Numbered from the stretch's first letter, positions 16,797 to 27,028 are shown. The stretch: 64,000 nt of DNA from SZUA-36 sp963801195 (GCA_963801195.1 CAWDDX010000007.1:1364001-1428000), one strand, 5' to 3'. Notes: generated by a model not told the origin, from the sequence alone. Numbers and translations: made by a program.

Positions 16797-18134
16797 TCAG
16801 GCGGCCGGCAGGTCCAGTTTAGCCTGTAACCCACCCAGGTCACTTCTCGATAGCGTCAGCGAGCCACCATAAAGGGCAGCAATATCCTTGACGATGCCGA
16901 GTCCCTGGCCATGCCCGGGCTTGGATTCATCCAGCTTGTAACCCCGGCGCATCACGGACTTGAACTCATCCTTTTCAATGCCGGGACCATCGTCCTCGAC
17001 GTTTAAGTGTAAACGCCCATTCTGGGTAGCGCACTCAACCATAACGCGGCTTTTTGCCCATTTACAGGCATTATCGAGCAGGTTGCCCAGCATTTCCTCC
17101 AGGTCCTGTACTTCGCCCTTGAACCAGCCGTTCTGCAACAGAAACAGGTCAAAAACCAGCTCACGCTCCTTGTAAATTCGTTTCATCACAAATACCAGGT
17201 CTTCCGTAACCGATCTGACGCTGGAACGGGATCCGAGCACCTTCTCCGTCCCGTAAGTCCTGGCGCGAGAAAGGTAATGGTTGATGCTGCGGCTGATATC
17301 ATTTGTCTGTTCAATGATCAGGTCCCTTTGCACGGGTTCCATCTGGCGCGTTTCGTTGATGATCACGGTCAGCGGGTTCTTGACAGAGTGCGCGAGGTCT
17401 CCAAGCTGGTTCCTCGCGCGTTTAACCAGCACTGCATTGTGATCGAGCAGGTTATTGAGTTCGTCCACCAGCGGTTGCACATCTTCAAGCTGCTCGCCCG
17501 GCAACCGGGTCGCTTTGCCAGCGCGGACGTCGCTGATCTGGGCACTGATTGCCTTGAGTGGTTTCAAGGCCACACGCACCTGTAACAACACGGCCAGCAG
17601 TAAGCCTATACCCAGAGCGATGAAGTTGAAAACGATATGATTGGAATAGTCGGCGACATCTTCCGTTATCCCTTCGGTCGGCGCCGTTGCAAGGAAGACC
17701 AGTGGTTCCTGGTTGGGGTCCACCTTGATCTCGATGACGTGCACACGCAGTGCTTCCCCTACCGGGCCCTTGATTTCATGAACGGTCAGGGTTGCAGTAG
17801 GTACAATGCTCTTGATATTAAGGCTGGATTCGCCCAGCGAAGGGGATCGCTTCAGCGTCATACCCGACTGTTTGACTTCCCAGTACCAGCCGGAATTGAG
17901 ATCGCGATAACGTGGATCGCTGGGGAAGAAGGCGAGGAAGAACCTGCCCTCCGGGGTAAACTGGCTGGCGCCCGTGAGTTCCTCCATGTGCATGTGTACG
18001 TGTGCATCGTAATGATGCGCGGTATGTTCACGATGATTTCTCAGCAACATAGTTGCAGTGAATACGAGGGCGATGATGATCCAGACACTTGAGAGGGCAA
18101 TGATCCGGAAGGCGAGCGTATTACGCATCACCAT
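16797..18134 (-). CDS. Sensor histidine kinase with His-rich periplasmic segment
   Basis: The 445-residue protein has a first membrane segment at ~9-30, a periplasmic domain to ~163, a second membrane segment at ~168-186, then HAMP, DHp (LGDLAHSVKNPLTVI, phospho-acceptor His249) and an ATPase domain with N box NLLDNACKWA, DDGPGIE and GHGQGLGI. Directly after the first membrane segment, residues 34-49 contain seven histidines plus methionines, suggesting metal sensing. It overlaps its response regulator gene by 14 nt. It resembles the PhoQ/QseC-type group; the signal is unknown. Confidence 0.9.
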   Translation of the reverse strand: MVMRNTLAFRIIALSSVWIIIALVFTATMLLRNHREHTAHHYDAHVHMHMEELTGASQFTPEGRFFLAFFPSDPRYRDLNSGWYWEVKQSGMTLKRSPSLGESSLNIKSIVPTATLTVHEIKGPVGEALRVHVIEIKVDPNQEPLVFLATAPTEGITEDVADYSNHIVFNFIALGIGLLLAVLLQVRVALKPLKAISAQISDVRAGKATRLPGEQLEDVQPLVDELNNLLDHNAVLVKRARNQLGDLAHSVKNPLTVIINETRQMEPVQRDLIIEQTNDISRSINHYLSRARTYGTEKVLGSRSSVRSVTEDLVFVMKRIYKERELVFDLFLLQNGWFKGEVQDLEEMLGNLLDNACKWAKSRVMVECATQNGRLHLNVEDDGPGIEKDEFKSVMRRGYKLDESKPGHGQGLGIVKDIAALYGGSLTLSRSDLGGLQAKLDLPAA

Positions 18135-18792
18135 CCTGCCCTCCGATTTGATAACCCAGCCCCCTGCGGGTTTTGATCAAAACCGTGTTCAGTTTTCCAC
18201 GCAGACGGTTGATCAGCACCTCGATGACGTTCGAGTCACGGTCAAAATCCTGGTTATAGATATGCTCGGTCAACTCGGTCTTGGATATCACCTTGTCGGG
18301 ATGCTGCATCAGGTATTCCAGCGTACGGTATTCAAGCGCCGTAAGGTCAACCGGGTTGCCATCGACGGTGACACGGGCACCGTTGGTGTCGAGGACGACG
18401 TTGCAACAGGTCAGGAGCGGGCTGGCGTGTCCGGATGCGCGCCGGATCAAGGCTTCCAGCCTCGCCAGTAATTCCTCGAATTCGAAAGGCTTCGCGAGGT
18501 AATCGTCGGCCCCTGCCCTCAAGCCGGTAACCTTTTCACGCCAGGTGTCACGTGAGGTCAGTATCAGGACAGGTACCTCGTTTGCCGCTGCCCGCAATTG
18601 CTTCAGGACACTCAGGCCATCGAGCTTGGGCAGACCGAGGTCGAGGATGACGGCATCATATGGCTCGGATTCAGCCAGAAACAGCCCTTCTTCACCATCT
18701 GCCGCAATGTCTGCAACATAGCGTTCATGTTCCAGAGTGCGTTTGACCTGCCTGGCGAGTTCAACGTTGTCTTCAACAATAAGAACCCTCAT
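18121..18792 (-). CDS. OmpR-family response regulator
   Basis: The 223-residue protein has a receiver domain with MRVLIVEDN, phospho-acceptor Asp51 in ILDLGLPKLDG, Thr in LILTSR and Lys in DYLAKPF. A winged-helix DNA-binding domain follows from about residue 125 (ALEYRTLEYLMQHPDKVISKTEL, ending in RGLGYQI). It is the first gene of the pair with the histidine kinase. It should control genes on the signal sensed by that kinase; its targets are not evident nearby. Confidence 0.93.
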   Translation of the reverse strand: MRVLIVEDNVELARQVKRTLEHERYVADIAADGEEGLFLAESEPYDAVILDLGLPKLDGLSVLKQLRAAANEVPVLILTSRDTWREKVTGLRAGADDYLAKPFEFEELLARLEALIRRASGHASPLLTCCNVVLDTNGARVTVDGNPVDLTALEYRTLEYLMQHPDKVISKTELTEHIYNQDFDRDSNVIEVLINRLRGKLNTVLIKTRRGLGYQIGGQDGDA

Positions 18793-18876
18793 CTGTCACC
18801 CTTCTTGAACACGGAAACCCTGACATCATTGTGGACCGAATGGCCCGGAGGTGTTCTGACTTGGGTCAATATTTGA

Positions 18877-20775
18877 CTATTTGGCGGTTTCCAATTCACT
18901 CCAGCGGGTGAATGCAGTTTCCAGCTGCCCCTGTACCTGCTCCAGCTCCTGCATCACTTTTTGGATCTTTTCACGATCGGATTGATAAAACCCGGGCTCG
19001 GAAATCTGCCGCTCCAGTTGCGCTTGCTGCTGTTCCAGCTTTTCGATCTTTGCCGGCAGGTTTCCGAGTTCACGCTGGTCCTTGTAACTGAGCTTTGCCT
19101 GCTTGTTGTTTTTCGAATTTTTGTCCGTAACAGGCATTGGACTCACGGCTTTCTTGGTTTTTGTTGCTGCGCCTGCGTGCGCGTCGGACAAATTGCCACC
19201 ACGGTTCTCCCAGTCGCTGTAGCCACCCACGTACTCATTAACATTACCTTTGCCATCGAGTACGACCAGGCTCGTAATGACATTGTCCATGAAGTCCCGG
19301 TCATGGCTCACCAGCAGCACGGTGCCCTCAAAATCCAGGAGGATTTCTTCGAGTAGCTCCAGGGTTTCCATATCCAAATCATTGGTCGGCTCATCCAGCA
19401 CCAGCAAATTGGCGGATTTACTGAACAGGCGCGCCAGCACGGCACGGTTTTGTTCACCGCCAGACAGGGCTTTAACCGGCATACGTACGCGGTCCGGACT
19501 GAACAGGAAATCCCCCAGGTAGGAGATCGCGTGACGCCGTCTGCCGCCGATTTCGATAAATTCCTGACCAGCGCAGACATTGTCGATCAGGTTTTTTTCC
19601 GGATCGAGGTGTTCGCGCAACTGATCGGAGTAGGCAATTTCCAGCCGGGTGCCGCGTGAGACCTCACCCGTGGTGGGCTGCAGTTCACCCAGGATGATTT
19701 TCACCAGCGTGGTTTTTCCGGCACCATTGGCGCCGACGATGCCGATCCTGTCACCGCGCTGGATCATGGTGGAGAAATCCCTGATCACTTCGTTTTCGCC
19801 AAAGCAATGACCGACATGCTCAAGTTCCGCGACGATTTTGCCGGACCTGGCTGCGTCTTCGACCACGAAGCCGGCGTTGCCCGTTCGCTCACGACGTTCA
19901 CCGCGTTCTTCGCGCAGACTTTTCAAGGCGCGTACGCGACCCTCGTTGCGGGTTCGCCGGGCCTTGATGCCCTGGCGTATCCATACCTCTTCCTGCGCCA
20001 GTTTTTTATCGAACAGTTCATTGGCCCTTTCTTCCGCCAGTAACTGTTGCTCGCGGTGACGAAGAAACCCCTGGTAATCCCCCTGCCACAGGGTCAGGTG
20101 TCCCCTGTCCAGTTCAGCCATCCAGTTGGCCACGTTCTGCAGGAAGCGCCGGTCATGAGTGATCAGAATCAGCGCGCCTTTGAAATTTCTCAGTTGCTCT
20201 TCGAGCCAGTGGATGGCCGGGATATCCAGGTGATTGGTGGGTTCATCGAGCAACAGGATATCCGGTTTGCTGACCAGGGCCTGGGCCAGCGCCACCCTGC
20301 GCCGCCAGCCACCGGACAATTCCGACATGCGCGCGTCGGCCGGCAAATCGAGCTGGGTGATGGTGGTTTCCACGCGCTGCTGCAAGCTCCATCCGTCAAG
20401 CGCCTCCAATTTCTGCTGGACGCGTGACAAAGCGGTCATATCTTCGAGATCAGCGGATTGCACCAGGTGATGATATTCGGCCAGAAGCCGGCCCGTTTCG
20501 GCAAGACCCGAGGCCACCACATCGTAAACGGTCTGTTCATCGGCGTCCGGCAGGTCCTGCTGTAACCAGGCGATACGGGTTCCCGGTCTCACCCAGCGCT
20601 CGCCGGAATCCGGAATGATCTCTCCCGCCAGCACTTTCAGAAGCGAGGTTTTGCCGGCGCCATTGCGCCCCAGCAGACCAATCCGGTTGCCCCTGGTGAT
20701 GCTGAAATCCACACCATCGAGCAAAACGAGGTTGCCGTAATGTAAGGAGGCGTTGTCGAGACGTAACAAGGGCAT
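18877..20775 (-). CDS. uup: ABC-F ATPase Uup
   Basis: The 632-residue protein has two ABC ATPase domains: Walker A GRNGAGKTS with signature LSGGWRRR and DEPTNHLD, then GANGAGKTT with LSGGEQNR and DEPTNDLD. The two domains are joined by a linker, and a C-terminal coiled coil follows (from ~560, IEKLEQQQAQLERQI). There are no membrane segments, as expected for ABC-F proteins acting on ribosomes or on DNA rather than in transport. Length and C-terminal coiled coil match Uup, which affects transposon excision and ribosome function in E. coli. Confidence 0.92.
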   Translation of the reverse strand: MPLLRLDNASLHYGNLVLLDGVDFSITRGNRIGLLGRNGAGKTSLLKVLAGEIIPDSGERWVRPGTRIAWLQQDLPDADEQTVYDVVASGLAETGRLLAEYHHLVQSADLEDMTALSRVQQKLEALDGWSLQQRVETTITQLDLPADARMSELSGGWRRRVALAQALVSKPDILLLDEPTNHLDIPAIHWLEEQLRNFKGALILITHDRRFLQNVANWMAELDRGHLTLWQGDYQGFLRHREQQLLAEERANELFDKKLAQEEVWIRQGIKARRTRNEGRVRALKSLREERGERRERTGNAGFVVEDAARSGKIVAELEHVGHCFGENEVIRDFSTMIQRGDRIGIVGANGAGKTTLVKIILGELQPTTGEVSRGTRLEIAYSDQLREHLDPEKNLIDNVCAGQEFIEIGGRRRHAISYLGDFLFSPDRVRMPVKALSGGEQNRAVLARLFSKSANLLVLDEPTNDLDMETLELLEEILLDFEGTVLLVSHDRDFMDNVITSLVVLDGKGNVNEYVGGYSDWENRGGNLSDAHAGAATKTKKAVSPMPVTDKNSKNNKQAKLSYKDQRELGNLPAKIEKLEQQQAQLERQISEPGFYQSDREKIQKVMQELEQVQGQLETAFTRWSELETAK

Positions 20776-21070
20776 ATAAGAAACCGCTGGTGAACGAGGG
20801 TGCGCATTCTACGCGCCGGGGCGCTGTTTGTCGTTGTTTTGTTGACAATATCGGCGGCAACCAGTTAGTCTGTGGTCGATGAATATTTTCTCATGCCGTA
20901 TGTGTTGTTGTTGCGCTTGTATGTGCAATAAACTGCCGTGCGGTGTTTGAAAAGTTCTGATCCTAAATAGTCGCTATACCTGAATCAACAAACACAATCG
21001 CACCGGCAGTACGGGGCGAGACGGTTTGTGTGCGCTCCGGTCAACTGGTCCAACCAAGGAGATCCGCGCA

Positions 21071-22090
21071 ATGAGTTCATCCACATCCGTCTTGCAAAGC
21101 TTTGCACGCCGTTCCATATCCGGACAAACGATACATAACGGTCCGAATCATCAGCGTGTTTATGACAGCATCGTCGACCTGATCGCCAACCCGGATAACC
21201 CCACTCCGATGGTGAGGCTTAGCGACCGCTACAATGCCAATCCGGATTTCGATATTTTCATCAAGCTGGAAAGCTTCAATCCGTTTGGCTCCATCAAGGA
21301 CCGCACTGCACTGTACCTGTTGCGCGGCACACCTCTTGAAGAGGGCCAGATCCTTGCTGAACCCACCGCCGGCAATACCGGTATCGCCCTGGCCGCGCTG
21401 GCGAATGCCCAGGGTACCACCATCGAACTGGCGGTACCTGAGGCCACACCGGAGGAAAAGAAAATCCTGCTGCGCTTTCTCGGTGCCGAATTATTGGAGG
21501 TCGAGGATGAACTCTGCCCCCTGTTTCCAACTGAAGGTGCCCGTGGCGTGGTCAAGAGCATGGTCGAAAGCGCCGCGTTTGGCGGCAAGTACGTCAGCCC
21601 CAACCAGTACGAAAATGAACTGAACGTGGAAGCGCATTACTGTACGACCGGTCCGGAAATCTGGAATCAGACGGGTGGCGACATCGATTACTTCTTTGCC
21701 GCCTTTGGCACCTGCGGTACCATCACAGGTGTTGGCCGATACCTGAAGGAAAGAAATCCGAATATAAAAATCATTGGTATTGAGCCTGCCAACAGGAACC
21801 ATAAACTCTCCGGTATCAAGAAAATCTCCGACCTGCCGGATGAGCACAAGCCGAAAATCCTGGACTACTCTCTGATTGACGAGATTATTGCCGTGACCGA
21901 CCGCGATGCCTTCGAAGCCGCCATTGAACTGGCCCGTAGCGAGGGCATCATGGTCGGCCCCACCACCGGCGCCCTGCTCCACGCTGCCCGGCAGACCGGG
22001 GCTTTGGCAAAGGGACGCGCCGTCGTGATTTCCCCGGATGGCGCAGGCAAGTATGTCAGCGCCTACGCCGGGTACCTGGGGGATAACTGA
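21071..22090 (+). CDS. PLP-dependent cysteine synthase family enzyme
   Basis: The ATG at 21071 follows a strong AAGGAG ribosome binding site, giving 339 residues. The PLP lysine lies in FNPFGSIKDRTA (Lys76). The phosphate-binding loop may be the later FGTCGTITGVGRYLKE, and TAGNTGIAL is the substrate loop of O-acetylserine sulfhydrylase and cystathionine beta-synthase-like enzymes. The N-terminal ~40 residues (YDSIVDLIANPDNPTPMVRL) are longer than in CysK. It probably makes or uses cysteine-type substrates; the exact reaction is uncertain. Confidence 0.85.
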   Translation: MSSSTSVLQSFARRSISGQTIHNGPNHQRVYDSIVDLIANPDNPTPMVRLSDRYNANPDFDIFIKLESFNPFGSIKDRTALYLLRGTPLEEGQILAEPTAGNTGIALAALANAQGTTIELAVPEATPEEKKILLRFLGAELLEVEDELCPLFPTEGARGVVKSMVESAAFGGKYVSPNQYENELNVEAHYCTTGPEIWNQTGGDIDYFFAAFGTCGTITGVGRYLKERNPNIKIIGIEPANRNHKLSGIKKISDLPDEHKPKILDYSLIDEIIAVTDRDAFEAAIELARSEGIMVGPTTGALLHAARQTGALAKGRAVVISPDGAGKYVSAYAGYLGDN

Positions 22091-22228
22091 AGCACGCTGG
22101 TGTACGCCTGGACAGGACACGCCATTCGCTGCGCGGCCCGCCTTGTATTGCAGCCTTTGAAGGTATCAATAACCGCAATGCAGTACACTAGACAGGTAAA
22201 GCGGATGGATAGTAACAGGAGAAAGTCA

Positions 22229-22648
22229 ATGAAATATCTGCATACCATGGTCAGGGTGACCGACCTGGATGAGTCACTGGATTTTTATTGCAACAAGCTC
22301 GGCCTGGTTGAACTGAAACGGCATGAATCGCAGGCAGGCCGCTACACGCTCGTCTACCTGGCTGCCCCGGGTGACGAGGATGCCCAGGTCGAATTGACAT
22401 TCAACTGGGACCCTGAGGAATACAGCGGCGGACGCAACTTCGGGCACCTGGCTTATGCCGTGGATGACATTTACGCCCTGTGTCAGAAATTGATGGATGC
22501 GGGCGTGACGATCAACCGTCCGCCGCGGGATGGTCACATGGCTTTTGTGCGCTCCCCCGATGGCATCTCGATCGAGCTTCTGCAGAAAGGGACATCGTTA
22601 CCGTCCCGGGAACCCTGGGCCTCGATGCCGAGCGTAGGCAGTTGGTAA
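22229..22648 (+). CDS. gloA: Glyoxalase I-like lactoylglutathione lyase
   Basis: The ATG at 22229 has an ACAGGAGAAAG ribosome binding site and gives MKYLHTMVRVTDLDESLDFY, typical of GloA. Metal ligand candidates are His5, the Glu in VELTFNW, the His in GHLAYAV and the Glu in ISIELLQK. The 139-residue length is normal. GloA isomerises the methylglyoxal-glutathione hemithioacetal to lactoylglutathione. The upstream frame to 22100 is open but lacks homology. A related VOC-family enzyme is possible. Confidence 0.82.
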   Translation: MKYLHTMVRVTDLDESLDFYCNKLGLVELKRHESQAGRYTLVYLAAPGDEDAQVELTFNWDPEEYSGGRNFGHLAYAVDDIYALCQKLMDAGVTINRPPRDGHMAFVRSPDGISIELLQKGTSLPSREPWASMPSVGSW

Positions 22649-22677
22649 AACACCGCTCATACGGATGATCAAACCCA

Positions 22678-22710
22678 CCAGCCGATCACCCGCTCCAGGT
22701 GATCGGCTGG
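22678..22710. terminator. Perfect 13-bp hairpin between convergent gloA and hsp20
   Basis: CCAGCCGATCACC pairs perfectly with GGTGATCGGCTGG across a 7-nt loop. It sits between two convergent genes, the usual place for a bidirectional terminator. There is no clear T-run on either strand, so it may instead be a REP-like palindrome. Confidence 0.5.
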
Positions 22711-22774
22711 CGTTGACTGATCCGGGGTTAGCCGATTTTAAAACCGGAGTTCAGAACAGCCGGGCCATCGCGGC

Positions 22775-23203
22775 TTAGTGAACCTTGATATCCAGCTTGG
22801 CCGGCAACTTCTCTTCCGATTTCGGCAGGTTTACATACAGCACACCGTTCTTGTGGTCTGCGTAAATCTTGTCTTCCTTCACGTTATCCGGAAGCTTGAA
22901 CGAGCGTTGGAAACTTCCATAGTAGCGCTCAATTCTGTGCGCTTTTTTGTCCTCGTTCTCATATTTTCGCTCACCTGATATGTTGAGCATGCCATTTTGA
23001 ACTTCGATCTTGATGTCGTCCTTGTTGATTTGCGGCACCTCAACGGTAATCAGGAACTCCTTGTCGGACTCGTTGATATCAACGGCCGGAACCCAATCTG
23101 ACCGGGTGAAGTTCTGTAAGTTATAATCACTATCATAATCATGCCGTAAGCGATTGAATAAACTGTCCATTTCTCTGAATGGATTATACTGCATTAAGTT
23201 CAT
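22775..23203 (-). CDS. Hsp20/alpha-crystallin small heat-shock protein
   Basis: The 142-residue protein has the alpha-crystallin domain: WVPAVDINESDKEFLITVEVPQ, the GMLNISGERK segment and GSFQRSFKLPDNV. NGVLYVNLPK gives the conserved GVL motif. These are ATP-independent holdases. A strong AAGGAG ribosome binding site precedes the ATG, fitting high expression under stress. I did not find a convincing sigma-32 promoter in the 200 nt upstream. Confidence 0.93.
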   Translation of the reverse strand: MNLMQYNPFREMDSLFNRLRHDYDSDYNLQNFTRSDWVPAVDINESDKEFLITVEVPQINKDDIKIEVQNGMLNISGERKYENEDKKAHRIERYYGSFQRSFKLPDNVKEDKIYADHKNGVLYVNLPKSEEKLPAKLDIKVH

Positions 23204-23414
23204 AAAAAGCTCCTTCTTAGGGCTAAATGCAACTTCCTCACAAAGTACTGCTTTCTATCAAACCTTAGACATTTTTGCGTGTTTCAGGTTCCGGTTCCTG
23301 ACGATTTTTGCGTATTCAGACGGCGGCAAAAGGGCCATTGGTCTATGATTGGAATAGCGGCGGAGGATAACAACGATCATTAGTTACAAATTTCAACATC
23401 CTGAAAAGGGTCTG

Positions 23415-24572
23415 GTGGAATACCGGGACAGGAAACGTTACTTGTGGAGCCTGTCGGTATTGCTGCCGCTGATGCCCCTGCTCGGGATTTTCCTATACTT
23501 CCGTTTCGGCTCCGAATGGTTGTTGGCTGTGCCGCTGCTCATCAACTACCTCGTCATCCCGGTGCTGGACTGGATCTTCGGCACCGATACCAACAATCCG
23601 CCTGAGGAAATCGTACCGCAACTGGAAGCGGACCGTTATTACCGCTACCTGACATGGATCACCGTGCCGCTGCACTTCGTCACGCTAATAGCCGTGGCAT
23701 GGTTTGCAGGAACGCAGGATATCGGCATCGGTGCCGTGCTGATCATGGCGATTACGGCCGGCGCGTATAGTGGTCTGTGTATCAACACCGCCCACGAACT
23801 CGGTCACAAGAAACTCCCCCTGGAACAGTGGCTGGCGAAAATCGCGCTGACCATCCCGGCATATGGACACTTTTGTGTCGAGCACAATCGCGGCCACCAT
23901 CGGCACGTGGCGACCCCGGGAGACCCCGCCAGCGCACGCCTCGGTGAGTCGATCTACCATTTTGCACTGCGTGAGATTCCAGGTGCCTTCCGACGTGGCT
24001 GGGTGGCGGAATCTGAGCGCCTCAAAAATAGCGGCCAGCCCACCTGGAGCGTACACAATGTCATCCTGCAGTCCTATGCCGGCAGCCTGGTATTACAGGG
24101 TGGGTTGGTCATCGCCTTTGGTTGGATCATGATCCCGTTCCTGGCCATTCACAACGCCTGGGCGTGGTTCCAACTGACCAGCGCAAACTACATCGAGCAC
24201 TACGGACTGTTGCGCGAGACAACCGGAGATGGCCGCTACGAGCGCTGCCAACCGCATCATTCCTGGAATGCAAACTTCACTTTTAGCAACGTCGTGTTGT
24301 TCCACCTGGAAAGACATTCCGACCATCACGCCAACTCGTCACGCCGTTACCAGAGCCTGCGGAGTTACCACGGCATCCCCGAATTGCCCAACGGTTATTT
24401 CGGCGCCTACCTGCTCGCCTATGTGCCGTGGCTCTGGTACCGGATCATGGACAAGCGCCTGCTGGCCTTGCCACATGTCCATGGCGACCTCGGCAAGGTC
24501 AATATCAACCCTGCAAGGCGTGACTTCATCTATGCAAAATACGGCACGCGGCAATTCAACCAGGGGCGCTGA
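23415..24572 (+). CDS. alkB: Alkane 1-monooxygenase AlkB
   Basis: The 385-residue membrane di-iron hydroxylase has all the AlkB histidine boxes: HELGHK (127-132), EHNRGHHRHVATPGDPA (156-172), the NYIEHYGL motif, and the LERHSDHHANSSRRYQ box near residue 300. Six hydrophobic segments lie before and between them. It hydroxylates terminal alkane carbons using electrons from rubredoxin, which is not encoded nearby. GTG at 23415 is the start; no better one was seen. The stop is directly next to that of the convergent DUF5916 gene. Confidence 0.95.
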   Translation: MEYRDRKRYLWSLSVLLPLMPLLGIFLYFRFGSEWLLAVPLLINYLVIPVLDWIFGTDTNNPPEEIVPQLEADRYYRYLTWITVPLHFVTLIAVAWFAGTQDIGIGAVLIMAITAGAYSGLCINTAHELGHKKLPLEQWLAKIALTIPAYGHFCVEHNRGHHRHVATPGDPASARLGESIYHFALREIPGAFRRGWVAESERLKNSGQPTWSVHNVILQSYAGSLVLQGGLVIAFGWIMIPFLAIHNAWAWFQLTSANYIEHYGLLRETTGDGRYERCQPHHSWNANFTFSNVVLFHLERHSDHHANSSRRYQSLRSYHGIPELPNGYFGAYLLAYVPWLWYRIMDKRLLALPHVHGDLGKVNINPARRDFIYAKYGTRQFNQGR

Positions 24573-26783
24573 TCACTTGAATACGTCGAACATGTAATTG
24601 TATTTGAGAATGATCTCGCGACCGGTCGGCAGCGCGTCAAGACCGTTTTCATCATACTCGTTGTACACCAGGTACAGTCCAGTGTTGGCCGTCCTCAGCC
24701 AGGAAAAACGCAGGTTGGTGCTGAGTGTTTCTCCGTCGTCGTTGTATTGCATCAGGAGTTGCAAAAGTATCTTTGGTGTAAACGAGTAGGACAGCCTCAA
24801 GCGTGAAAGCGTGACCGAAAAATCCCCACCGGGAACCGGCAGGTCATAGTGATTGTAGTTAACCGACAAGCTGGAACTGAATTTGTCGCCGGCGCGGTAG
24901 TTCAACGTCGGCGATATGATTTCACGGTCGCCGCCAAACTTGCCGCCAACAGTGGTGCTGACTTCAAACGACAGCGGCCTGGACTCATCGGTGGTGAAAT
25001 ATAACGACACCTCGCTGTCTTTATAGGTACCCGGCTCTATCCAGACATCGTCAATGATCTCGAACGCATCATTGATGCCATCCCTGAAAATGTTGTAACC
25101 GGTGTGAAATTCATATCCGCTCTTCCATTCCCAGTGTACATCGAGGTGTACAAAGCCGGTCTCTACGAAACCTTCAAAATCCCAGTAACGCTGGTAACTG
25201 TAATGCGGACGCACCTCCAGCAAACCCCACAGGTCCGTCGGGCGGATTCGCAACAGGCTGTTGAAGGCGAACCTGTGATAGTCGGTGCGTGACAAAAAGC
25301 CGACTTCGGGGTTGAAGTTGGCCTGCACCTCCGTGTACTCGATACCGTGGCTCCAACGCGGGGAGTCGTAATTCCCTTTTAAGGAGTAGGCCCAATCATC
25401 GCCATCGAGTCCCGGCGTTTCGGTCTTCGACAGCCAGCCGTTGAACAGCGTGTACTCACCGATAGCCAGGCGGCCGTCGAGGCCATAGGTGCGGTTCCTG
25501 TCCTCCGCATCGGGAACAAGAAACGTGCCATCGCCGTTTCGTTCAACAAAAATCGCCCCCAATGATGAGCGCTCGCCCAGTTCCTGGTTGACACGCGCCA
25601 CTGTAAAGGCGTTTCCGGGTGCAATGTCTTGCTCCGCTTCGGAGGTCATGTACAGGAAACCGACGTTGGTGTGTTCACCGACCTTGCCGGAAACACGTGC
25701 GCCGCCGTTGATGGGTATGACCTGACCATCCCCGGCGATACCGATGCGGCGGCTGAAGAACAATTGGGCCTGTCCGCTGTTGCCGACGGTAAATTGTCCC
25801 GCATTCTCAAGAAAAAACGGACGTTTTTCCGGAAAGTACAGGTTAAAACGATCGAGGTTGACCTGCTGCTCATCGGCTTCGACCTGGGCAAAATCGGTAT
25901 TGTAAGTGAGGTCGAGGGTCAGGCTCGGGGTGATGGAGTACTTGATGTCGAAACCGAATTGGGTATCCGTCTCGGTGCCGTCGAGCACACCGCCACGGCC
26001 CGCGCGGACCAATCCGTAAGGGGTGATCTTGAGATTCCGCACCAAGGGTGGACTAATGTCCTGAATGGTTCCGGCTTCAGAAACACGGTCGAGGTTGTAT
26101 TGTATTGACAGGGGCGCCCAGTAAACTACCTCGTTGTTGCGTCGAATATTTCTTTGGAAATTGATCCCCCATTCCAGCTTCTCACCTTTGCGGTAACGCA
26201 GGGCCTTGAACGGTATGCGCATTTCGGCGCTCCAGCCGATGTCAGAGATCTTTGCCTTTACACTCCAGCTTGCGTTCCAGTCGATGTTGAATCCCCCGTC
26301 GCTGCTCGCCTCCTTGACGACCTGTGCGTCGTACTCCATACCAACGGGATTGGTGCCAAAAATGTAACCATTCTGGTGATCCAGCATGCCATCGATGATA
26401 ACGCGAAAACTGTCGGTTTCATTCAGGGGCATGTCGCGCCGGCCATCGGTGACGATGATGCCAGCCGGATCGTCGTCGTAGGCCACCATGCCGATGTACA
26501 GGTATTCACCTGAAAAAGCGATGTATACCTCGGTTTTTTGGGTAGCGGCCTCACCTTCATTGGGCTGCACCTGCCAGAAACCCGTGGCTGGTGTAACACC
26601 CTGCCACGCGGGGTCGCCAAGTACCTCACCGTCCAGCACGGGAGCATCGTTAATGGCATATGCACGCATCACCGGCCGGGGTGAAGAGGTGTCCTCTGCA
26701 AAGCCGTTGCCAACAGTGCAAATCAGGGCCACAAAAACCGACATAAAAGGCCGCCAGAGTTTACAATATCCCTTTGTTGGCAC
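24573..26783 (-). CDS. DUF5916 outer-membrane protein with CBM9-like N-terminal domain
   Basis: The 736-residue protein begins with GTG and a positively charged signal peptide to about residue 30. The segment ~45-230 (DGEVLGDPAWQG, NETDSFRVIIDG, WSAEMRIPFKALRY) is a carbohydrate-binding-module-9-like beta domain. The rest has the DUF5916 signature LNLDRFNLYFPEKRPFFLENAG-type region and repeated amphipathic strands ending in Tyr-Met-Phe-Asp-Val-Phe-Lys, as in an outer-membrane barrel. The function of the family is unknown. It is convergent with alkB. Confidence 0.83.
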   Translation of the reverse strand: MPTKGYCKLWRPFMSVFVALICTVGNGFAEDTSSPRPVMRAYAINDAPVLDGEVLGDPAWQGVTPATGFWQVQPNEGEAATQKTEVYIAFSGEYLYIGMVAYDDDPAGIIVTDGRRDMPLNETDSFRVIIDGMLDHQNGYIFGTNPVGMEYDAQVVKEASSDGGFNIDWNASWSVKAKISDIGWSAEMRIPFKALRYRKGEKLEWGINFQRNIRRNNEVVYWAPLSIQYNLDRVSEAGTIQDISPPLVRNLKITPYGLVRAGRGGVLDGTETDTQFGFDIKYSITPSLTLDLTYNTDFAQVEADEQQVNLDRFNLYFPEKRPFFLENAGQFTVGNSGQAQLFFSRRIGIAGDGQVIPINGGARVSGKVGEHTNVGFLYMTSEAEQDIAPGNAFTVARVNQELGERSSLGAIFVERNGDGTFLVPDAEDRNRTYGLDGRLAIGEYTLFNGWLSKTETPGLDGDDWAYSLKGNYDSPRWSHGIEYTEVQANFNPEVGFLSRTDYHRFAFNSLLRIRPTDLWGLLEVRPHYSYQRYWDFEGFVETGFVHLDVHWEWKSGYEFHTGYNIFRDGINDAFEIIDDVWIEPGTYKDSEVSLYFTTDESRPLSFEVSTTVGGKFGGDREIISPTLNYRAGDKFSSSLSVNYNHYDLPVPGGDFSVTLSRLRLSYSFTPKILLQLLMQYNDDGETLSTNLRFSWLRTANTGLYLVYNEYDENGLDALPTGREIILKYNYMFDVFK

Positions 26784-27028
26784 TGGTTTGATCCTTGCGT
26801 TAAGTTTTGTGCGAAAAGACGGATTCAGCCTTCAACAGAATTCTGAATCCGGCTGATCAAAACATGCTTTTTGAAGGCGTTTTTGAGGCATAGTCCAAGG
26901 TCGGAATTATCGCATGAATTGCATAATCAGTGGTACATTAAAGAATATTAATAGAAAGAAATTATAGATTTATTTGAGCAATAATCTGCGTCGCCCATTT
27001 ACACGCATTTAATCTTTCGGAGAACCCA

